From Periplaneta americana (Eukaryota; Arthropoda; Insecta; Blattodea; Blattidae), in NCBI RefSeq assembly GCF_040183065.1, contig NC_091132.1, forward strand, positions 90,528,106 through 90,592,105: DNA of 64,000 bases. The letters run 5' to 3'. The number at the start of each line of letters is the position of its first letter. Within the stretch, counting starts at the first letter, position 1. Positions 1 to 10,608 of the stretch are shown piece by piece. The translations under genes and the position numbers were made by a program. The notes under the pieces were generated by a model. It had not been told where the DNA came from, searched no databases, and saw nothing but the letters and a program-made list of their open reading frames with translations.

Positions 1-1519
1 ATACATCACACATCCTTTAGTTTAAACATTCAGGAGTGTCATTATACCTGCTTTGGCTTATCTTGTCTCAGTAGCAATAAAACAAAGTCCCTTAAAATGA
101 GGGTGGAGATTATAGGAGGGTTGTAAATTTTCAGGATTCCTTTCAAAACCTTGTTATTGTACAGGCTGCCGGAACTCAGTTTCTTGAAAGACAATTTCAG
201 TGACGGAACTTCACAGTACGAAGAGAGATATTTTGTTATTTTATTTTGTGCTACAGAATGTATCAACTAGTCCCTCCGCCACTGAATGGATGGACGGCAT
301 TGCTCCACTCTCCCCATCGCCATAACAACACAGACGAAGTAAGACATAATTATCTCCTTTCTCTCTCTTTTCACAGTGAGACAAGATTCATGACACAGGC
401 TTTACCTGTGTTGTAAACAAGTCATTTTCGAAGAAACCAGGAGGAATATTTTAGATATCCTCTATATTATTATTATTATATACTGTACCTATATGCTTTA
501 TAAATTATTTTAATACGCAATAGTACTTACATTAGTTAAAACGTAATGTGTTAATACAATACAAACATAAATAATATAAATATAATTTACTTGCATGATG
601 AACAAACTAACACTTTCAATCATTTTATTTGTAATACGCCGAATTATAGGTCTATAATCTAACGCGCGTTCTGTACATTTATGTGGAATAACAGTACGTC
701 CTCTCTTGAAGAAAGGACAGTAGAATACTGCATAGATATTGCAATATGGAACTTACTGCACGAGGAGTCTTGCTGTCCCAAACAATATCAGTCAATTAAC
801 TTATAGGCTATTGGGGGCACGACAACTAACAATAATCGAAACTCTAAGTGTACGCCGACGTTAACCCAATGAGTGGGACGATAATATTTGTGGTAGTGAA
901 GGCCAAGTTTGTAAGGGTTTTGTAGTGGTTCTCCTGCTTTCTTCTTCATTCGGCTAATACGTTCCAAAACTTCCATTTCGTTAGTCTATATGTAGAAACA
1001 TGGTATCTACTTGTGTTTATTAGGCGTCGGGCCGACCTTCTGCCGCAGTCAGTTTTCCTCGTGGTTTATTCGTACATTGGTAGGTGGCAGTAGTGATGAG
1101 TTTTAGACTCAGATATCTTCGGAGAGGAATCGGAGCCGTGGATCTCACCTTGCAAGAGACTTGTGCACTGAAAAGGATCTCTGAGGTATTGCAGACCATG
1201 ACTAGAAGTATGGTATTTGAACATGTTGGCTGGAGGGACATGCATGGTGTGATGAACGGTAGATTCTGGTAAGTCTAGCAGCATAATCAACACAGTAATC
1301 ATTCCGTAGAAGGTGCACTGAAACCTATTTGGACTGCAGTAGTGCAGTGCATAGGGGTGATACTATCCTTGCTGGTGGTGATCAACATCAATTGGTTAAA
1401 TTGTGTTCATATTCAGTTTCGACGATTGAACTCATTTAGAAGTAGAGATTTATAGGCCACATTGCATAAAAAGATACTCAAAATCAGATGTTATGACTTC
1501 ATATTAATTTTAATAAAAC
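1..1519. other. AT-rich sequence, no gene recognised
   Basis: Both strands carry only short open frames with no recognisable motif. There is a brief ATT run near 470 and AT-rich stretches between 470 and 640. No terminal inverted repeat, LTR or tRNA-like box was found. It is probably old decayed intergenic or repeat sequence. Confidence 0.5.
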
Positions 1520-1910
1520 TAAAGCATCATCTTCTGCGACATCTGGAGAAAGAAGTAAGGAAGAGACTAATGAAGTGCTTTCTGTGGAGTGTGGCATTGT
1601 AGGGACATAAACATGGGCATTACGACAAAGTATAGAGAAGCGACTAGAAGCATTTTAAATGTGGATATTGAGAAGAATCGAGCTTGTAAAATGGCCAGAA
1701 TAGGAAATGAAGCGGTGTTGAAAAGAGTGGGTGAATATAGACTGATGCTGAAACTCACCAGAAAGAGGAAAGGAATTAGTTGGGTCACTGCCTATGAAGA
1801 AATTGTCTTCTGAAGGATGCACTGGAAGGAATGGTTAACGGGAGAAGAATTCGGGGCACAAGAAGATGTATGATAGACGACATTAAGATGTATGAATGAA
1901 GTGCGGAGAC
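1520..1910 (+). pseudogene. LINE 3' fragment (endonuclease/reverse-transcriptase family), first part
   Basis: The translation around 1680-1790 contains GNEAVLKRVGEYRLMLKL and KRKGISWVT, which parallel the better-preserved copies at 3749-3943 (minus strand) and 29215-29424 (plus strand: NEAALERLGGERIKLKLIRKRK). This stretch is the C-terminal region downstream of the reverse transcriptase domain in an insect non-LTR family. The upstream cue CTGGAGAAAGAAGTAAGG encodes the LEKEVRKRL stretch seen in all three copies. The copy is 5' truncated, carries stops, and is interrupted at 1911 by a TIR element; its 3' end resumes at 2776. Family membership is inferred from internal repeat comparison and recalled insect LINE proteins. 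Confidence 0.7.
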
Positions 1911-1913
1911 TAA

Positions 1914-2772
1914 CAAGCAAACATTCTCATGGGGGCAGATAAAGTTTTTTTTTTCTTCCATCATGTTAATAGTATCAAAACAAGTGCTTGTAGAAGTTTT
2001 GGCCACTCGATATCAATTATGAGCGCCCCCTAGAAAGTAAGTTTCTCTGGGACAATTTACAGAAAGAAAACACAATTTTATGGAAATATTTACTGAAACA
2101 GATACAGATATTGTTGAACTATTTTTGAACATATTATCCACCGGAAATGAGACAGTTGTCATAATGTGGATCAACTTTTGTATTCCTGTGTCGTAGAAGT
2201 CTGCCGCCTGGGATCGGAACCAGTTGTGACAGCCATCTGCACCTCTCTGTTAAGCCCACCGCATGAGAAATGTCTCAATTCGGGTGGGAAATATGTTGAA
2301 ACATAGCTCAACAATTGCTGTAAATTAAATTAAATTAAATTAAATAGTGATTTATTTGAAGACGCTCGCAACTCTTGAGGTTATATAAGCGTCGCCGGTG
2401 GACCGGAATTTTTCCCCGCAGGAGTTCGTTTACGTGCCAGTAACGCTACTGACTTGAGCCTGTCGCATTTAAGCAGACTTAACTGCCATCGACCAGGGCC
2501 GCGATGGAATCTATAACCTCGAGCACAGAAGACCAGCGCTATACCGACTGCGCTACCCAGGCCGACACAATTGCTGTATCTGTTTCAATAAATCTTCACA
2601 TGAAATTGTGTTTTATTTGTGTAAACGGCCCCAGGGAAGCTTACTTTCTAGGGGACCCTAGTAATCGCGCTCGAATGGCCAAAATTTGTATAAGCACTTG
2701 TTTTGACATTATTAAATGGTGGAAGAAGAGAAATTCACTTTTTTTCTCTGCCTCCATGAGAGTGTTTGCTTG
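1914..2772. mobile_element. TIR DNA element with TAA target duplication, inserted in a LINE
   Basis: The two ends are inverted copies over about 200 bp (1914-2125 against 2567-2772). Each begins CAAGCAAAC and is followed by TCTCATGG and a stretch containing TGGCCAAAA and CTTACTTTCTAGGGG in the appropriate orientation. TAA flanks the element on both sides (1911-1913 and 2773-2775), a 3-bp duplication of the kind made by PIF/Harbinger transposases. Removing the element rejoins a LINE 3' end. No transposase is encoded, so it is a non-autonomous MITE of about 600 bp once the internal SINE is removed. The assignment to Harbinger rests only on the duplication length and sequence. Confidence 0.75.
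2323..2566 (-). mobile_element. tRNA-derived SINE, family 1, nested in the TIR element
   Basis: Read on the minus strand the head is tRNA-like (GGGTAGCGCAGTCGGTA resembles an A box; a decayed B-box region follows). The body contains GCGACAGGCTCAAGTCAGTA and AACTCCTGCGGGG, and the element ends in an AAATT repeat tail at 2323-2345. The 12-bp direct repeat ACAATTGCTGTA flanks it exactly (2311-2322 and 2567-2578), proving retrotransposition into the older TIR element. A truncated relative lies at 53600-53790. Confidence 0.85.
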
Positions 2773-2775
2773 TAA

Positions 2776-2862
2776 AACGAAGCAGAAAATAAGGAAGATT
2801 GGAGAATGCTGGGTTTTGCAGTGAAAGATCTGCCCTTGGGCAGAAAACTATGAATCAATGAC
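2776..2862 (+). pseudogene. LINE 3' terminal fragment, continuation of the copy at 1520
   Basis: This stretch holds the end of the same LINE: GGAAGATTGGAG, then the near-invariant 3' segment GAAAGATCTGCCCTTGGGCA followed by AACTATGAATCAATGA. The equivalent segment occurs inverted at 3598-3660 and on the plus strand at 29580-29612. Continuity with 1520-1910 after excision of the TIR element supports a single original insertion. Confidence 0.75.
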
Positions 2863-3589
2863 CTTCCAAGTGCAACAATATAGACCTGCTGTCTCCTATA
2901 GGTAAGCACATAGACAATTCATTTGCTAGAAATTGACTTCAAACACTGAATTTCTAATTGTTATTTAAGATGTAGATAATGATGTTATTTAACGTTATAT
3001 TATTATTGTTGAAATAAAAACTTATTAGAAAACCTTGGTTCCAAAAACGTTGCATAACGTTCATAACATGTTTATCTTGGCGTTACAATCAAACCTTAAT
3101 TGAAACGTTGCTGAAATTAAAAATTAGTTCGTGGAGAATAACTTGTTCGCATTACGTCCAAATACAGTAGGCCTATCTATGCGAGATCTAATTTCTACTT
3201 GAACGAGTTCGGAAAGGACGTCAAGTTAAAAAAATATCGTTCATAAACTGAACAGGTTAATCTTTCTTCGTTTGGATACATTATTTTCAGATTTAGAATT
3301 ACCTTTTTCAAGTTGTCTTTTCCTACAAAGTCACATATTTCAGCGCGACTGCTTCCTGTAGCCATGTTTATCTGTGCGTGACGTCACACGCTTACAATTA
3401 TGAAGATCATACTCTCAGCATAGCATTTGCTTAAGCCAAACAAAAAGTGGTAAGTCCTGGACCGTAAGAGTGCAACTCCAATATGTCCTGAATAATCTTT
3501 TACGGTTTAGCCGTAACAAACTGTTGCAAGTCGGTAAAATGAGGAAAATTTGTACATTATTTAAACAATGTACAAATAATACATACATT
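2863..3589. other. No gene recognised
   Basis: AT-rich sequence with scattered short open frames and no motif I recognise. One TAGGCCTA octamer lies at 3168-3175. No repeat partner for this stretch was noticed elsewhere in the window. Confidence 0.45.
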
Positions 3590-4088
3590 CATTCATTCAT
3601 AGTGTTCTGCCCAAGAGCAGGTCTTTCTCTACAAACCCGGCAGTCTCCATTCTTATCTATTTTCTGCATTCCTCTTTGTCGCCGCATATGATCTATATAG
3701 GCCTATTTTAATGTCGTCTATCATCTGATAACTTCTTCTGCCCCCAACTCATTTCTCGTTCACCATTCCTTCCAGTGCAACCTTCAGTAGGCAGTTTCTT
3801 CTCAACCAGTGACTCAGCCATTTCCTTTTCCTCTTTCTCATCAGTTTCAGCATCATTCTTTCTTCATTTACTCTTTCCAACACAGCTTCGTTTCTTACTC
3901 TGTCTGTCCATTTCACACGCTCCATCCGTTTCCATATCCACATTTCAAATGCTTCTATTCGCTTCTCTTCACTTCATTGTAATGTCCATGTTTCTACCCC
4001 ATACTATGCTACACTCCACACAAAGCATTTCACTAGTCTCTTCCTTAGTTCTTTCTCCAAAGGTCCGCAGAAAATATGCATTTTAATA
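3590..4088 (-). pseudogene. LINE 3' fragment (endonuclease/reverse-transcriptase family)
   Basis: On the minus strand, 4004-4088 encodes IFCGPLEKELRKRLVKCFVW and 3749-3943 encodes MWIWKRMERVKWTDRVRNEA, LERVNEERMMLKLMRKRKRK and HWLRRNCLLK. These are the post-RT C-terminal region of an insect non-LTR family whose fuller proteins are annotated as endonuclease-reverse transcriptases. The 3' end (3650 to 3590) has the conserved GACCTGCTCTTGGGCAGAAC segment and terminates in a GAATGAATGAATG tail, the expected LINE end. A frameshift separates the two coding segments, so this copy is dead. It is truncated at its 5' end at about 4088, where a SINE tail abuts. Confidence 0.8.
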
Positions 4089-4381
4089 GGTAAAGGTAAA
4101 GATACTCCCATACATACTGTGACATACATGGGGGCGTGGAGGTAGAGCTCCATGCATTCTTTGATCTCGGAACCATAACGAGATAGTGTGGTCGGCACCA
4201 CTCTCCGATCGCTATTTTACTCCCGGAAAAAATCTGGTACTCAATTAGAAAGGAAACTGAATGAAACTCGAGGGCCGTTCTGAAAGTTTGGTTACGAGAA
4301 AATCCCGTCACCATCCAATCGAACCCCACATCTTTCAGTTCAAAGCCATTTGCCCTATTATCTAAGCTACATTGCGGCCAC
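4089..4381 (-). mobile_element. tRNA-derived SINE, family 2
   Basis: Minus-strand reading begins GGCCGCAATGTAGCTTAGAT, a decayed A box, followed by a B-box-like GGGGTTCGATTGG. The body is about 220 bp and the tail is a CTTTAC repeat at 4088-4100 that abuts the LINE fragment. The overall order of tRNA head, unrelated body and simple tail is the SINE layout. No target duplication was established. No second copy of this body was seen in the window. Confidence 0.65.
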
Positions 4382-5010
4382 ATTTTTCAATAGATCAGTC
4401 TTTATTCTTTCATTTGCATAATTATAACGTATGCCTATAAATACGCCACAGGTATAAAGTTGTTAGCGCGCCAAGATAGAGTTGCGTCGAAAATCTGTCC
4501 TTTTTATCCAATAATAACGTTAATTAATGTTAAATATTTTCTTCTATCATAGTTATGAATTGAAGCGATGAACGTGCTTAATACATTAAAATAACCTTCA
4601 TCAAAACACTCAAGACCGTAGTGAATTTTACGTTTCACCATCTCAAAAAGTTCGACGATGGAATACGGAACGGTTGAATGGCAGTTCTAACTCTTACTGG
4701 AGTGCAGCATAGAGACTGCAGTCCCCCAGGGAGTAAAGTTTACTCATTTCAGTTCGATGTTCTGTGTTGCCCCAGAGGGTCGACCAACGTTGTTATTTGC
4801 TCTTGTAACTAGCAGTCATCCTGATTGGTAATTTTGAAGAAATATTACTGAAACCTTATACTGTAAGACAGCAATGTTTGAAATAATTCGGTTATCAGGA
4901 TGCATATAGAGATGTAACATAATTAATATGAAACACACAAGATAAGTCCAGATTAAGTAACTTACAAGAACACTCTGCTACAGGTGTAATTAATGCAGGA
5001 TGATCAAGAA
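4382..5010. other. No gene recognised
   Basis: No open frame with recognisable content, no inverted repeat noticed. Base composition is AT-rich with a modestly GC-richer patch near 4690-4800. Confidence 0.45.
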
Positions 5011-5011
5011 T

Positions 5012-5174
5012 TAATATGATATGATATGATATGATATGATATGATATGATATGATATGATATGATATGATATGATATGATATGATATGATATGATATGAT
5101 ATGATATGATATATATGATATGATATGATATGATATGATATATGATATATGATATATGGTATGATATGATGATA

Positions 5175-5205
<31 letters not shown>

Positions 5206-5213
5206 TAGTAATT
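5012..5213. repeat. ATATG pentanucleotide satellite followed by an AAT run
   Basis: Perfect tandem ATATG units run from about 5012 to 5110, then become interrupted by ATATAT variants up to 5170. An AAT trinucleotide run (5176-5213) follows and forms the tail of the adjacent minus-strand LINE. Length variation between individuals would be expected. Confidence 0.95.
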
Positions 5214-7166
5214 CTTTATTTATACTTGCAGAGTTAACACTCTACCAGGTCACAAAGTACACAAGCAGTTAAAATTTAACAAAAAGTTAAAGAACAGAAT
5301 ACTAACATATTACAAAAATAATAATAATAGCATAATAAAATCGACACTAAACAACATGAAAATAATACCATAATAGAAAAAAAGAAAAAAAAAAGAAAGT
5401 AAAATACATTGGAATATAGTGAAAGCAACTCATTTAGTACAAATGGTTAATATGGAAAAACGTAAGGAAGAATATATCAAAATGGAATGTAATAAAATAG
5501 TAATAAAAAAGAAAATAAATACGAAAATTAAATAAAATTCACGATAAAAAGGCTATGATAATAAATTCATCGGCTGACAAAGAGAACAAAAAGGGAAAAG
5601 GAAGGAAAAAGAAATATATAGCCTATAGTTTTACAAAACTATGGCAGAGAAAAGGGTTTATAACTGAAAGGAATCTAATTCAAAAAGTGCAATTTTAATT
5701 TATTTTTGAAACTAGACAATGTCCGACAGTCTCTGATATGTTGTGGTAGAGAGTTCCAGAGATGAGCTGCAGAGACGGTGAAAGATGAAGAGTAGAAGGA
5801 TGTTTTGTGTTTAGGAATGGAGAGTGTGATATGGTGTTGTGAGCGAGTATCTATTTCGTGATATGAGGACACATGTTGAAAACGAGAAGCTAAGTAGCTA
5901 GGGTTAGAGTTCTGAAGAATATCGAAGATTAAAGTGAGGGAGTGAATAGTTCTTCGCTCTTTGAGGCGGACCCAGGACAGCATAGTTAGTGAAGGTGTGA
6001 TACGGTCAGATCTACGGACGTTGCAAATAAATCGAACGCATGCCTTATGAACACGCTGTAGTCTGTCAGTCAGTCTCATGTTAAGTTCAGTGTAGAGAGT
6101 GTCACAGTAATCAAAATGAGGCATCAAGAGCGACTGCACTAAATTCTTCTTGAGAAGCAAAGGAAGGAAAGTTATGATTCTTTTTAGTGTGTGAATTTTC
6201 ATAAAAATTATTTTACATATGTGTGTGATCTGAGTATTCCAACTTAAGTTTTTGTTCATATAAATTCCTAGATTTTTTACTCTATCACTGTAAGGGATAA
6301 TAGTTTCATTCATTTTAACAGGAGATATGTCACCTGTATTTAATTTACTTGAAAGTCGTTGATGTCCCATTATAATTGCCTGTGATTTCTCTGAGTTCAA
6401 TTTCGCCCAAACTTTTTCGTCCATGAAATAATTGATTTTAGGTCATTGTTTACTTCATTTATTGCGTAATTTAGTGCCGATATAGGTGCAGAGGTATATA
6501 TTTGTAAGTCGTCAGCAAATAGGATATGTCTACAATGTTTAATAGATTGTGATATGTCATTTATGTAGATCGTAAAAAGTAGAGGTCCAAGAACTGAGCC
6601 CTGTGGTACACCTGCACCCACAGTGCGCCAGGAAGAAAAACGATCAGAGACTCGCACACATTGTTGGCGTACTTGAAGGTAGGAGGTAAACCACGACACT
6701 GAATTTTCTGATAAATTAAGAACTCGGAGCTTGCATAGTAACAGATCTAGGTCAACTGAGTCAAAGGCTTTGCTGAAGTCAAGAAGTGTCAAAATGGTCA
6801 ATTTTTGTTTATCGGAGGCTTCCCGTATGTCTTCCGTAACTTTAAGTAATGCTGTATTTGTGCTATGTCCAGTTCTGAAGCCTGTCTGATACTCGTCAAG
6901 TAAATTGTGTTCGTTCAAGAAGTCCGTCAATTGTTTGTGAACAATGCGTTCCAGTGTTTTTGACAGGGTAGGCAGGATGTTTATAGGCCGATAGTCATTT
7001 AGGTTTGAAGGATTATTATTTTTAGGAAGCGGGCGTACATAAGCTTTCTTCCATAGGGTCGGATATGTCGAGGTCATAAGCGAGGCATTAAAGATGTGTG
7101 TCACAGTTGGCAGTATTACGTCTATGATTTTACGCAGTAGAACAATGCTGATGCAGTCGAAATTCT
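5214..7166 (-). mobile_element. 5'-truncated non-LTR retrotransposon (jockey/CR1-like)
   Basis: This is a LINE on the minus strand comprising a truncated reverse transcriptase region, about 450 bp of 3' UTR and an ATT-repeat tail at 5176-5213. Near the 3' end it carries ACCTGGTAGAGTGTTAACTC then AATAAAGAATTA. The same tail logic (a [C/T]TGGTAGAG or CTGGCAGAG segment then AATAAA and a trinucleotide run) recurs at 18415, 37800, 40804 and 60205. The 5' break lies about 7166, where similarity to the RT region stops. A 3'-terminal relative is at 60205-61210. Confidence 0.85.
5675..7150 (-). pseudogene. Reverse transcriptase of jockey/CR1-like LINE, one frameshift
   Basis: The enzyme copies LINE RNA into DNA at a nicked target. 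The first frame (7104 to 6397, readable upstream to about 7150 with the DCISI remnant) shows motif RPINILPTLSKTLERIVHKQ, catalytic motif A as LLDFSKAFDSVD, motif B as GVPQGSVLGPLLF and motif C as FADD. The second frame (6424 to 5675) carries the thumb and the C-terminal signature LWNSLPQHIRDCRTLSSFK typical of jockey/CR1-type proteins. The frames meet at about 6410 around GAAAAAGTTTGGG, where a single-base change breaks the reading frame. The endonuclease domain is missing because of 5' truncation. No zinc knuckle is seen. Clade placement between jockey, CR1 and relatives is uncertain. Confidence 0.9.
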
Positions 7167-7520
7167 CTACTAAACTAAAATGAATTAACTAAAACTTCTA
7201 AGGACTAAACTGTGATAAGCTAAAATAAACCTAATAGAATTGTCTGATAAGAAAAATAGAGAAAAAAATAAATCTAATTCAATAACAAGAGAAAATTAAA
7301 TCTAAGTCAATGTAGGATACCAAGGAACACGCACTGACTCACTGCAGTTCATTTTTGCGGGTGATTCGCCTCTTCGTATCGCCTGTCTTCACAATTATTG
7401 CGCCATCCTGTGTCCATACGTTGTGCAGACCGTACTTTGTGATTCAGTCCTTCAAAAGTTGATGTCGCACACGCGTCAAATCTTCTCTCAACACAATTCC
7501 AGAATTTTTGAGCAGTAAAT
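7167..7520. other. No gene recognised
   Basis: AT-rich up to 7310, then a GC-richer stretch (7340-7500) without a recognisable frame. It leads directly into the pentamer repeat at 7522. Confidence 0.4.
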
Positions 7521-7521
7521 A

Positions 7522-7612
7522 TGGTGCGGTGCGGTGCGGTGCGGTGCGATGTGATGTGATGTGATGTGATGTGATGTGATGTGATGTGATGTGATGTGAT
7601 GTGATGTGATGT
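7522..7612. repeat. Pentanucleotide repeat, GTGCG grading into GTGAT
   Basis: Four or five GTGCG units are followed without a break by about fourteen GTGAT units. The abrupt switch of unit suggests that one variant pentamer was expanded next to an older one. It is non-coding; the histidine/threonine/serine-rich frame across it is an artefact. Confidence 0.95.
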
Positions 7613-7730
7613 CAACATTTATATCCATGTAATGTGGACCTCACAATTTGCATTCGGTGCTACAGTTACATTCATTACAATTATACCTTTTGTAGATGCT
7701 CTTATAATTTAACTTTCGACCCCATTTATA

Positions 7731-8292
7731 TCATTCAAAATTGACACTTTTACGACTCTGTTCTTGATTTTCAGTACACTTATATCGAACACACACTGTT
7801 TCTAATAATACTTGATACTAAAACATACTACACCATTGTCCAATATGTTCGTTACTATGTCTGTTTCTTGTGTACATTTCATTTTCAGATCTCGCTACTT
7901 TTCTACATATTAATTTCACTAACCTAGCTAGGCTCCCCCGCCATACTCTTCACCTAATTTCATTATCTCTATCGTTTTACTTAACTTCCTATTAAACTTC
8001 TCTAATTCATTGAAAATTGACACTTTTACCACTCCGTCCTTGATTTTCAGTTCGCTTAGACTATATCGAACACACACTGTTTCTACTAATACTTGTTACT
8101 AAAACATATTACACCACTATCCAATATGTTCGTTATTATGTCTGTTTCTTGTGTACATTTCATTTTCAGATCTCACTAATTTTCTACAGGTTATACTTCG
8201 CTATCCTAGTTAGCCTCCTCCACCATACTCCTTACCTATTTTCATTACCTCCATCGCCTTGTCTAACTTCCTGTTATACTTCTCTAATTCAT
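7731..8292. repeat. Tandem direct duplication, unit about 280 bp
   Basis: 7731-8006 and 8007-8292 align end to end. Shared landmarks include AAAATTGACACTTTTAC, TATCGAACACACACTGTTTC, CCAATATGTTCGTTA and TTGTGTACATTTCATTTTCA, each about 276 bp apart. Scattered substitutions (roughly one in ten by eye) indicate an old duplication. The right unit overlaps the 3' end of the minus-strand frame at 8210-8578. Confidence 0.9.
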
Positions 8293-8578
8293 ATTTATAT
8301 TTATTTACTAAGTCCTTAGTCGTCTCTTCCTTAGCCGTCTCTGTACCAGAAACATTCACTTCACTATTTTCTGTTATAAACTCGTCATTCTTTTTCTTCA
8401 CTTCACTTCTCACTATTTCAGCTCTTGCACTCACAGAAACAGTTTCACTTCTCCTCTCGGCACTGACCTTGCTTTCCGCTAATCTGTTTAAATCACTTCC
8501 CAAATCACTTGAATTTTTACTCGTGTCAAACTTCATTGCATTTGTGGTACTTACGCCGCTCTTATCTGATTTCTTCAC
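8210..8578 (-). CDS. Unrecognised charged, Ser/Lys/Glu-rich frame
   Basis: This 122-residue frame is hydrophilic, rich in Lys, Glu, Ser and Thr, with a stretch KEETTKDLVNKYKYELEKYN that could form a helix or short coiled coil, and ends MKIGKEYGGGG. No domain is recognised and there is no membrane segment. The end of the frame sits in the tandem duplication, and the left repeat unit retains a degraded version of the same ending. It may be an exon or ORF1-like piece of a retroelement; the composition is unlike the surrounding noise, but the expression status is unknown. Confidence 0.3.
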   Translation of the reverse strand: MKKSDKSGVSTTNAMKFDTSKNSSDLGSDLNRLAESKVSAERRSETVSVSARAEIVRSEVKKKNDEFITENSEVNVSGTETAKEETTKDLVNKYKYELEKYNRKLDKAMEVMKIGKEYGGGG

Positions 8579-8680
8579 ATATGTTTTCTTCTTCTGTATT
8601 CTTGATATCAGCAGATGATCAAGAATTAAACACCTTCAAAATAATTGTATTATGCGGTGACTGTGTTACAGATTATACTC

Positions 8681-9333
8681 TATGCAGAGTGTAACGAAAA
8701 AAGTAGGCAAATCTTTAGTTATGGATTCCTCATTTGTATCTAAGAAAAATGTTTATATCATCATGGATTTCTGAGTAGGGCTTGTAAGAATGATCATAGT
8801 GCACTCCAATATGTTTGTTTGTTGTAATTGTTATGATGCGTTCCTTTTACATTATCTCGGATGAACTGTTCAAAATGTCCACCCCCTGCCTGAATACAGG
8901 TCACATGCTCGTTTTCTAATCTAGATCCGAATATAACATTTGTTTTATTTTCTAATAGCCTTGCAGAACGACGGAGTGTTTCTTTATTATCCACAGGAGT
9001 TGAAAACATCAACGACTTTAAGTGCCTCCACGTTAATAAGTGCAGTGGGTTGAAATCTGGTGAGCGTGGAGGTCAAGAATGTTCGGATCTCGATGAGACG
9101 AGGTGTGTATTTAGGAAGGAGGTGGAAATTTTGAGCAATTCATGTAAGGGAATGTAAACAGAATGCATCATGATAATTTCAGGAATTAGAATGAACTAAG
9201 ATCATACTTGCAGTCACTACTCAGAAACCAAGCATTTTCGGACCCATGTTGATAGGTATAACAATTTTTTCTTCTATACATATGAGGAATCCATACCTGA
9301 AGTTTTGTCCTCGTTTTTCGTTACATCTGTATA
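8681..9333. mobile_element. Deleted mariner-like element with ~110-bp TIRs
   Basis: The left end (8683-8780) and right end (9218-9330) are inverted copies: GTAACGAAAAA near the tip, then ATGGATTCCTCAT and TTTCTGAGTAG further in. TA dinucleotides border both ends, consistent with the IS630/Tc1/mariner superfamily. The interior holds only the C-terminal part of a transposase, so the element cannot move itself. Confidence 0.8.
8794..9110 (-). pseudogene. Mariner-type transposase, C-terminal remnant
   Basis: Read from about 9110, the frame gives PPRSPDFNPLHLLTWRHLKS, matching the mariner signature PP-SPD-PLD-LWG-LK that carries the last catalytic Asp (SPD). It continues STPVDNKETLRR and ends CIQAGGGHFEQFI, the usual GGHFE-type C-terminus. 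A stop lies just upstream of PPRSPD and the N-terminal two thirds are absent. The SPD residue itself is still present. This type of transposase often accompanies a DUF4817 N-terminal domain, seen separately at 37055 and 24290. Confidence 0.8.
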
Positions 9334-9540
9334 ATCTAATAAATCCTTATTTGGAAAGAAACTGTCACATATATTTCTACAGATGTACATTTTCATACAT
9401 TACTTACTTACGCTCTTAAATATAGTCTAAGACCTACATAAAACGATGATGAAATGTTGAACTTATTTCATTATTGGTACATAAATAATAACATTATCAC
9501 GAGGACACAAACGTTACTGTACCGTAACAGTAGAAGTTTA

Positions 9541-9773
9541 GTCATCATTCACAATGGAAACTTAACGGTACCAAAAGGCTATGAAATAAAACATAGCCGT
9601 AAACAGATAACTGCAAACAATAAAAAAATCACTGAAGTTACCGCAAACGAAAAGCTTGGAGTTTGCACTCTTCTGCATTCACATTTTCGTTCACTTCTAA
9701 TCGTTGTGAATGATCTGACCGAAAACTTTTCCGTTCACGACGCGTTTGCGTTACCGTTTCCTTGTGAATGACC
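9541..9773. mobile_element. Small TIR element (about 230 bp)
   Basis: The ends are imperfect inverted repeats: CATTCACAATGGAAACTTAA on the left and, inverted, CATTCACAAGGAAACGGTAA on the right. No coding capacity. No target duplication was resolved. Directly followed by the foldback repeat at 9777. Confidence 0.5.
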
Positions 9774-9776
9774 ATT

Positions 9777-10608
9777 TAATCTCAAACGATTGTTTTATGT
9801 AATACAGTACAGCGTCTAGTTTAGGCACAGTGAAAACGTAAAGAAAGTGCAGGTAACTTGTGGAGGGAGGACGAGCCGTACGATAAACACGAGGGATGTA
9901 CAAGGTTTTAGTTACAACATTTATAGCGGAGCATTAATTATATTTTCCAAAAAAAAAAAATACACAACGTTAACTTATAGGCCTACACATTTTAACAAAC
10001 AAGCAATTGTAACGTTGAAATAATTCAATATAACAAATCAAATTTTGCTACTTATATGATGTTGCTTTCAAACAGCATTTTTACTGTCATGAATTTCATT
10101 ATCTGTACGACTAACATAATATCACCGTATTCTGTACTGCACCTAAATAAATTGAAATTTGAGAAGGGATAATTATTTTTAGGAAATAGTGTTGTCACTT
10201 CAGACCAATATACTGCAGTTCTGTTAATTCGGCTATAGAAGATAGTGATATTATGTTAGTCATAAAGAGAATGAAATTCTTGATCGTAAAAAATGCTTTT
10301 TGAAAGCAACATTAGGCCTAGACTATATAAGTAGCAAAACTGGATTTGTTATATTAAATTATTTCAACGTTACAATTGCGTGTTTGTTAAAATGTGTCTA
10401 TGATAACGTTATGCAAATTTGTGTGTGTGTGTTTTTTTTAATATAATTTCAAATAATCCTCCGCCATAAATATTGTAACTAAAACCTTATGCATCCCTCA
10501 TGTTTATTGTACGGCACCTTCTCCCCCCACACGTTACCTGCACTTTGTTTACGTTTCCACTCTGCCTAAACGAGACGCTCTACTGTACTTTGGAACCGTT
10601 TGAGATGC
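9777..10608. repeat. Foldback element, ~350-bp inverted arms around a ~120-bp loop
   Basis: Left arm 9777-10126 and right arm 10246-10608 are inverted copies. Matching landmarks include AAAGTGCAGGTAAC, GAGGGATG, GGTTTTAGTTACAA, CATTTTAACAAAC, CAATTGTAACGTTGAAATAA and GACTAACATAATATCAC. The arms differ by substitutions and small indels (poly-A 9950, GT run 10420). Such foldbacks are non-autonomous DNA transposons or source loci for hairpin RNA. The frame at 10500-10697 lies in the right arm and is not regarded as a gene. Confidence 0.85.

Noticed and set aside
2504-2824. 106-residue plus-strand frame
   Set aside because: It crosses the SINE, the TIR arm and the LINE end, so is a chance frame over nested repeats.
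4990-5170. Regular repeats that could suggest a CRISPR array
   Set aside because: Units are uninterrupted pentamers with no spacers, and the context is eukaryotic.
7349-7618. 89-residue minus frame with repeated HHITS units
   Set aside because: It is the translation of the GTGAT pentamer repeat.
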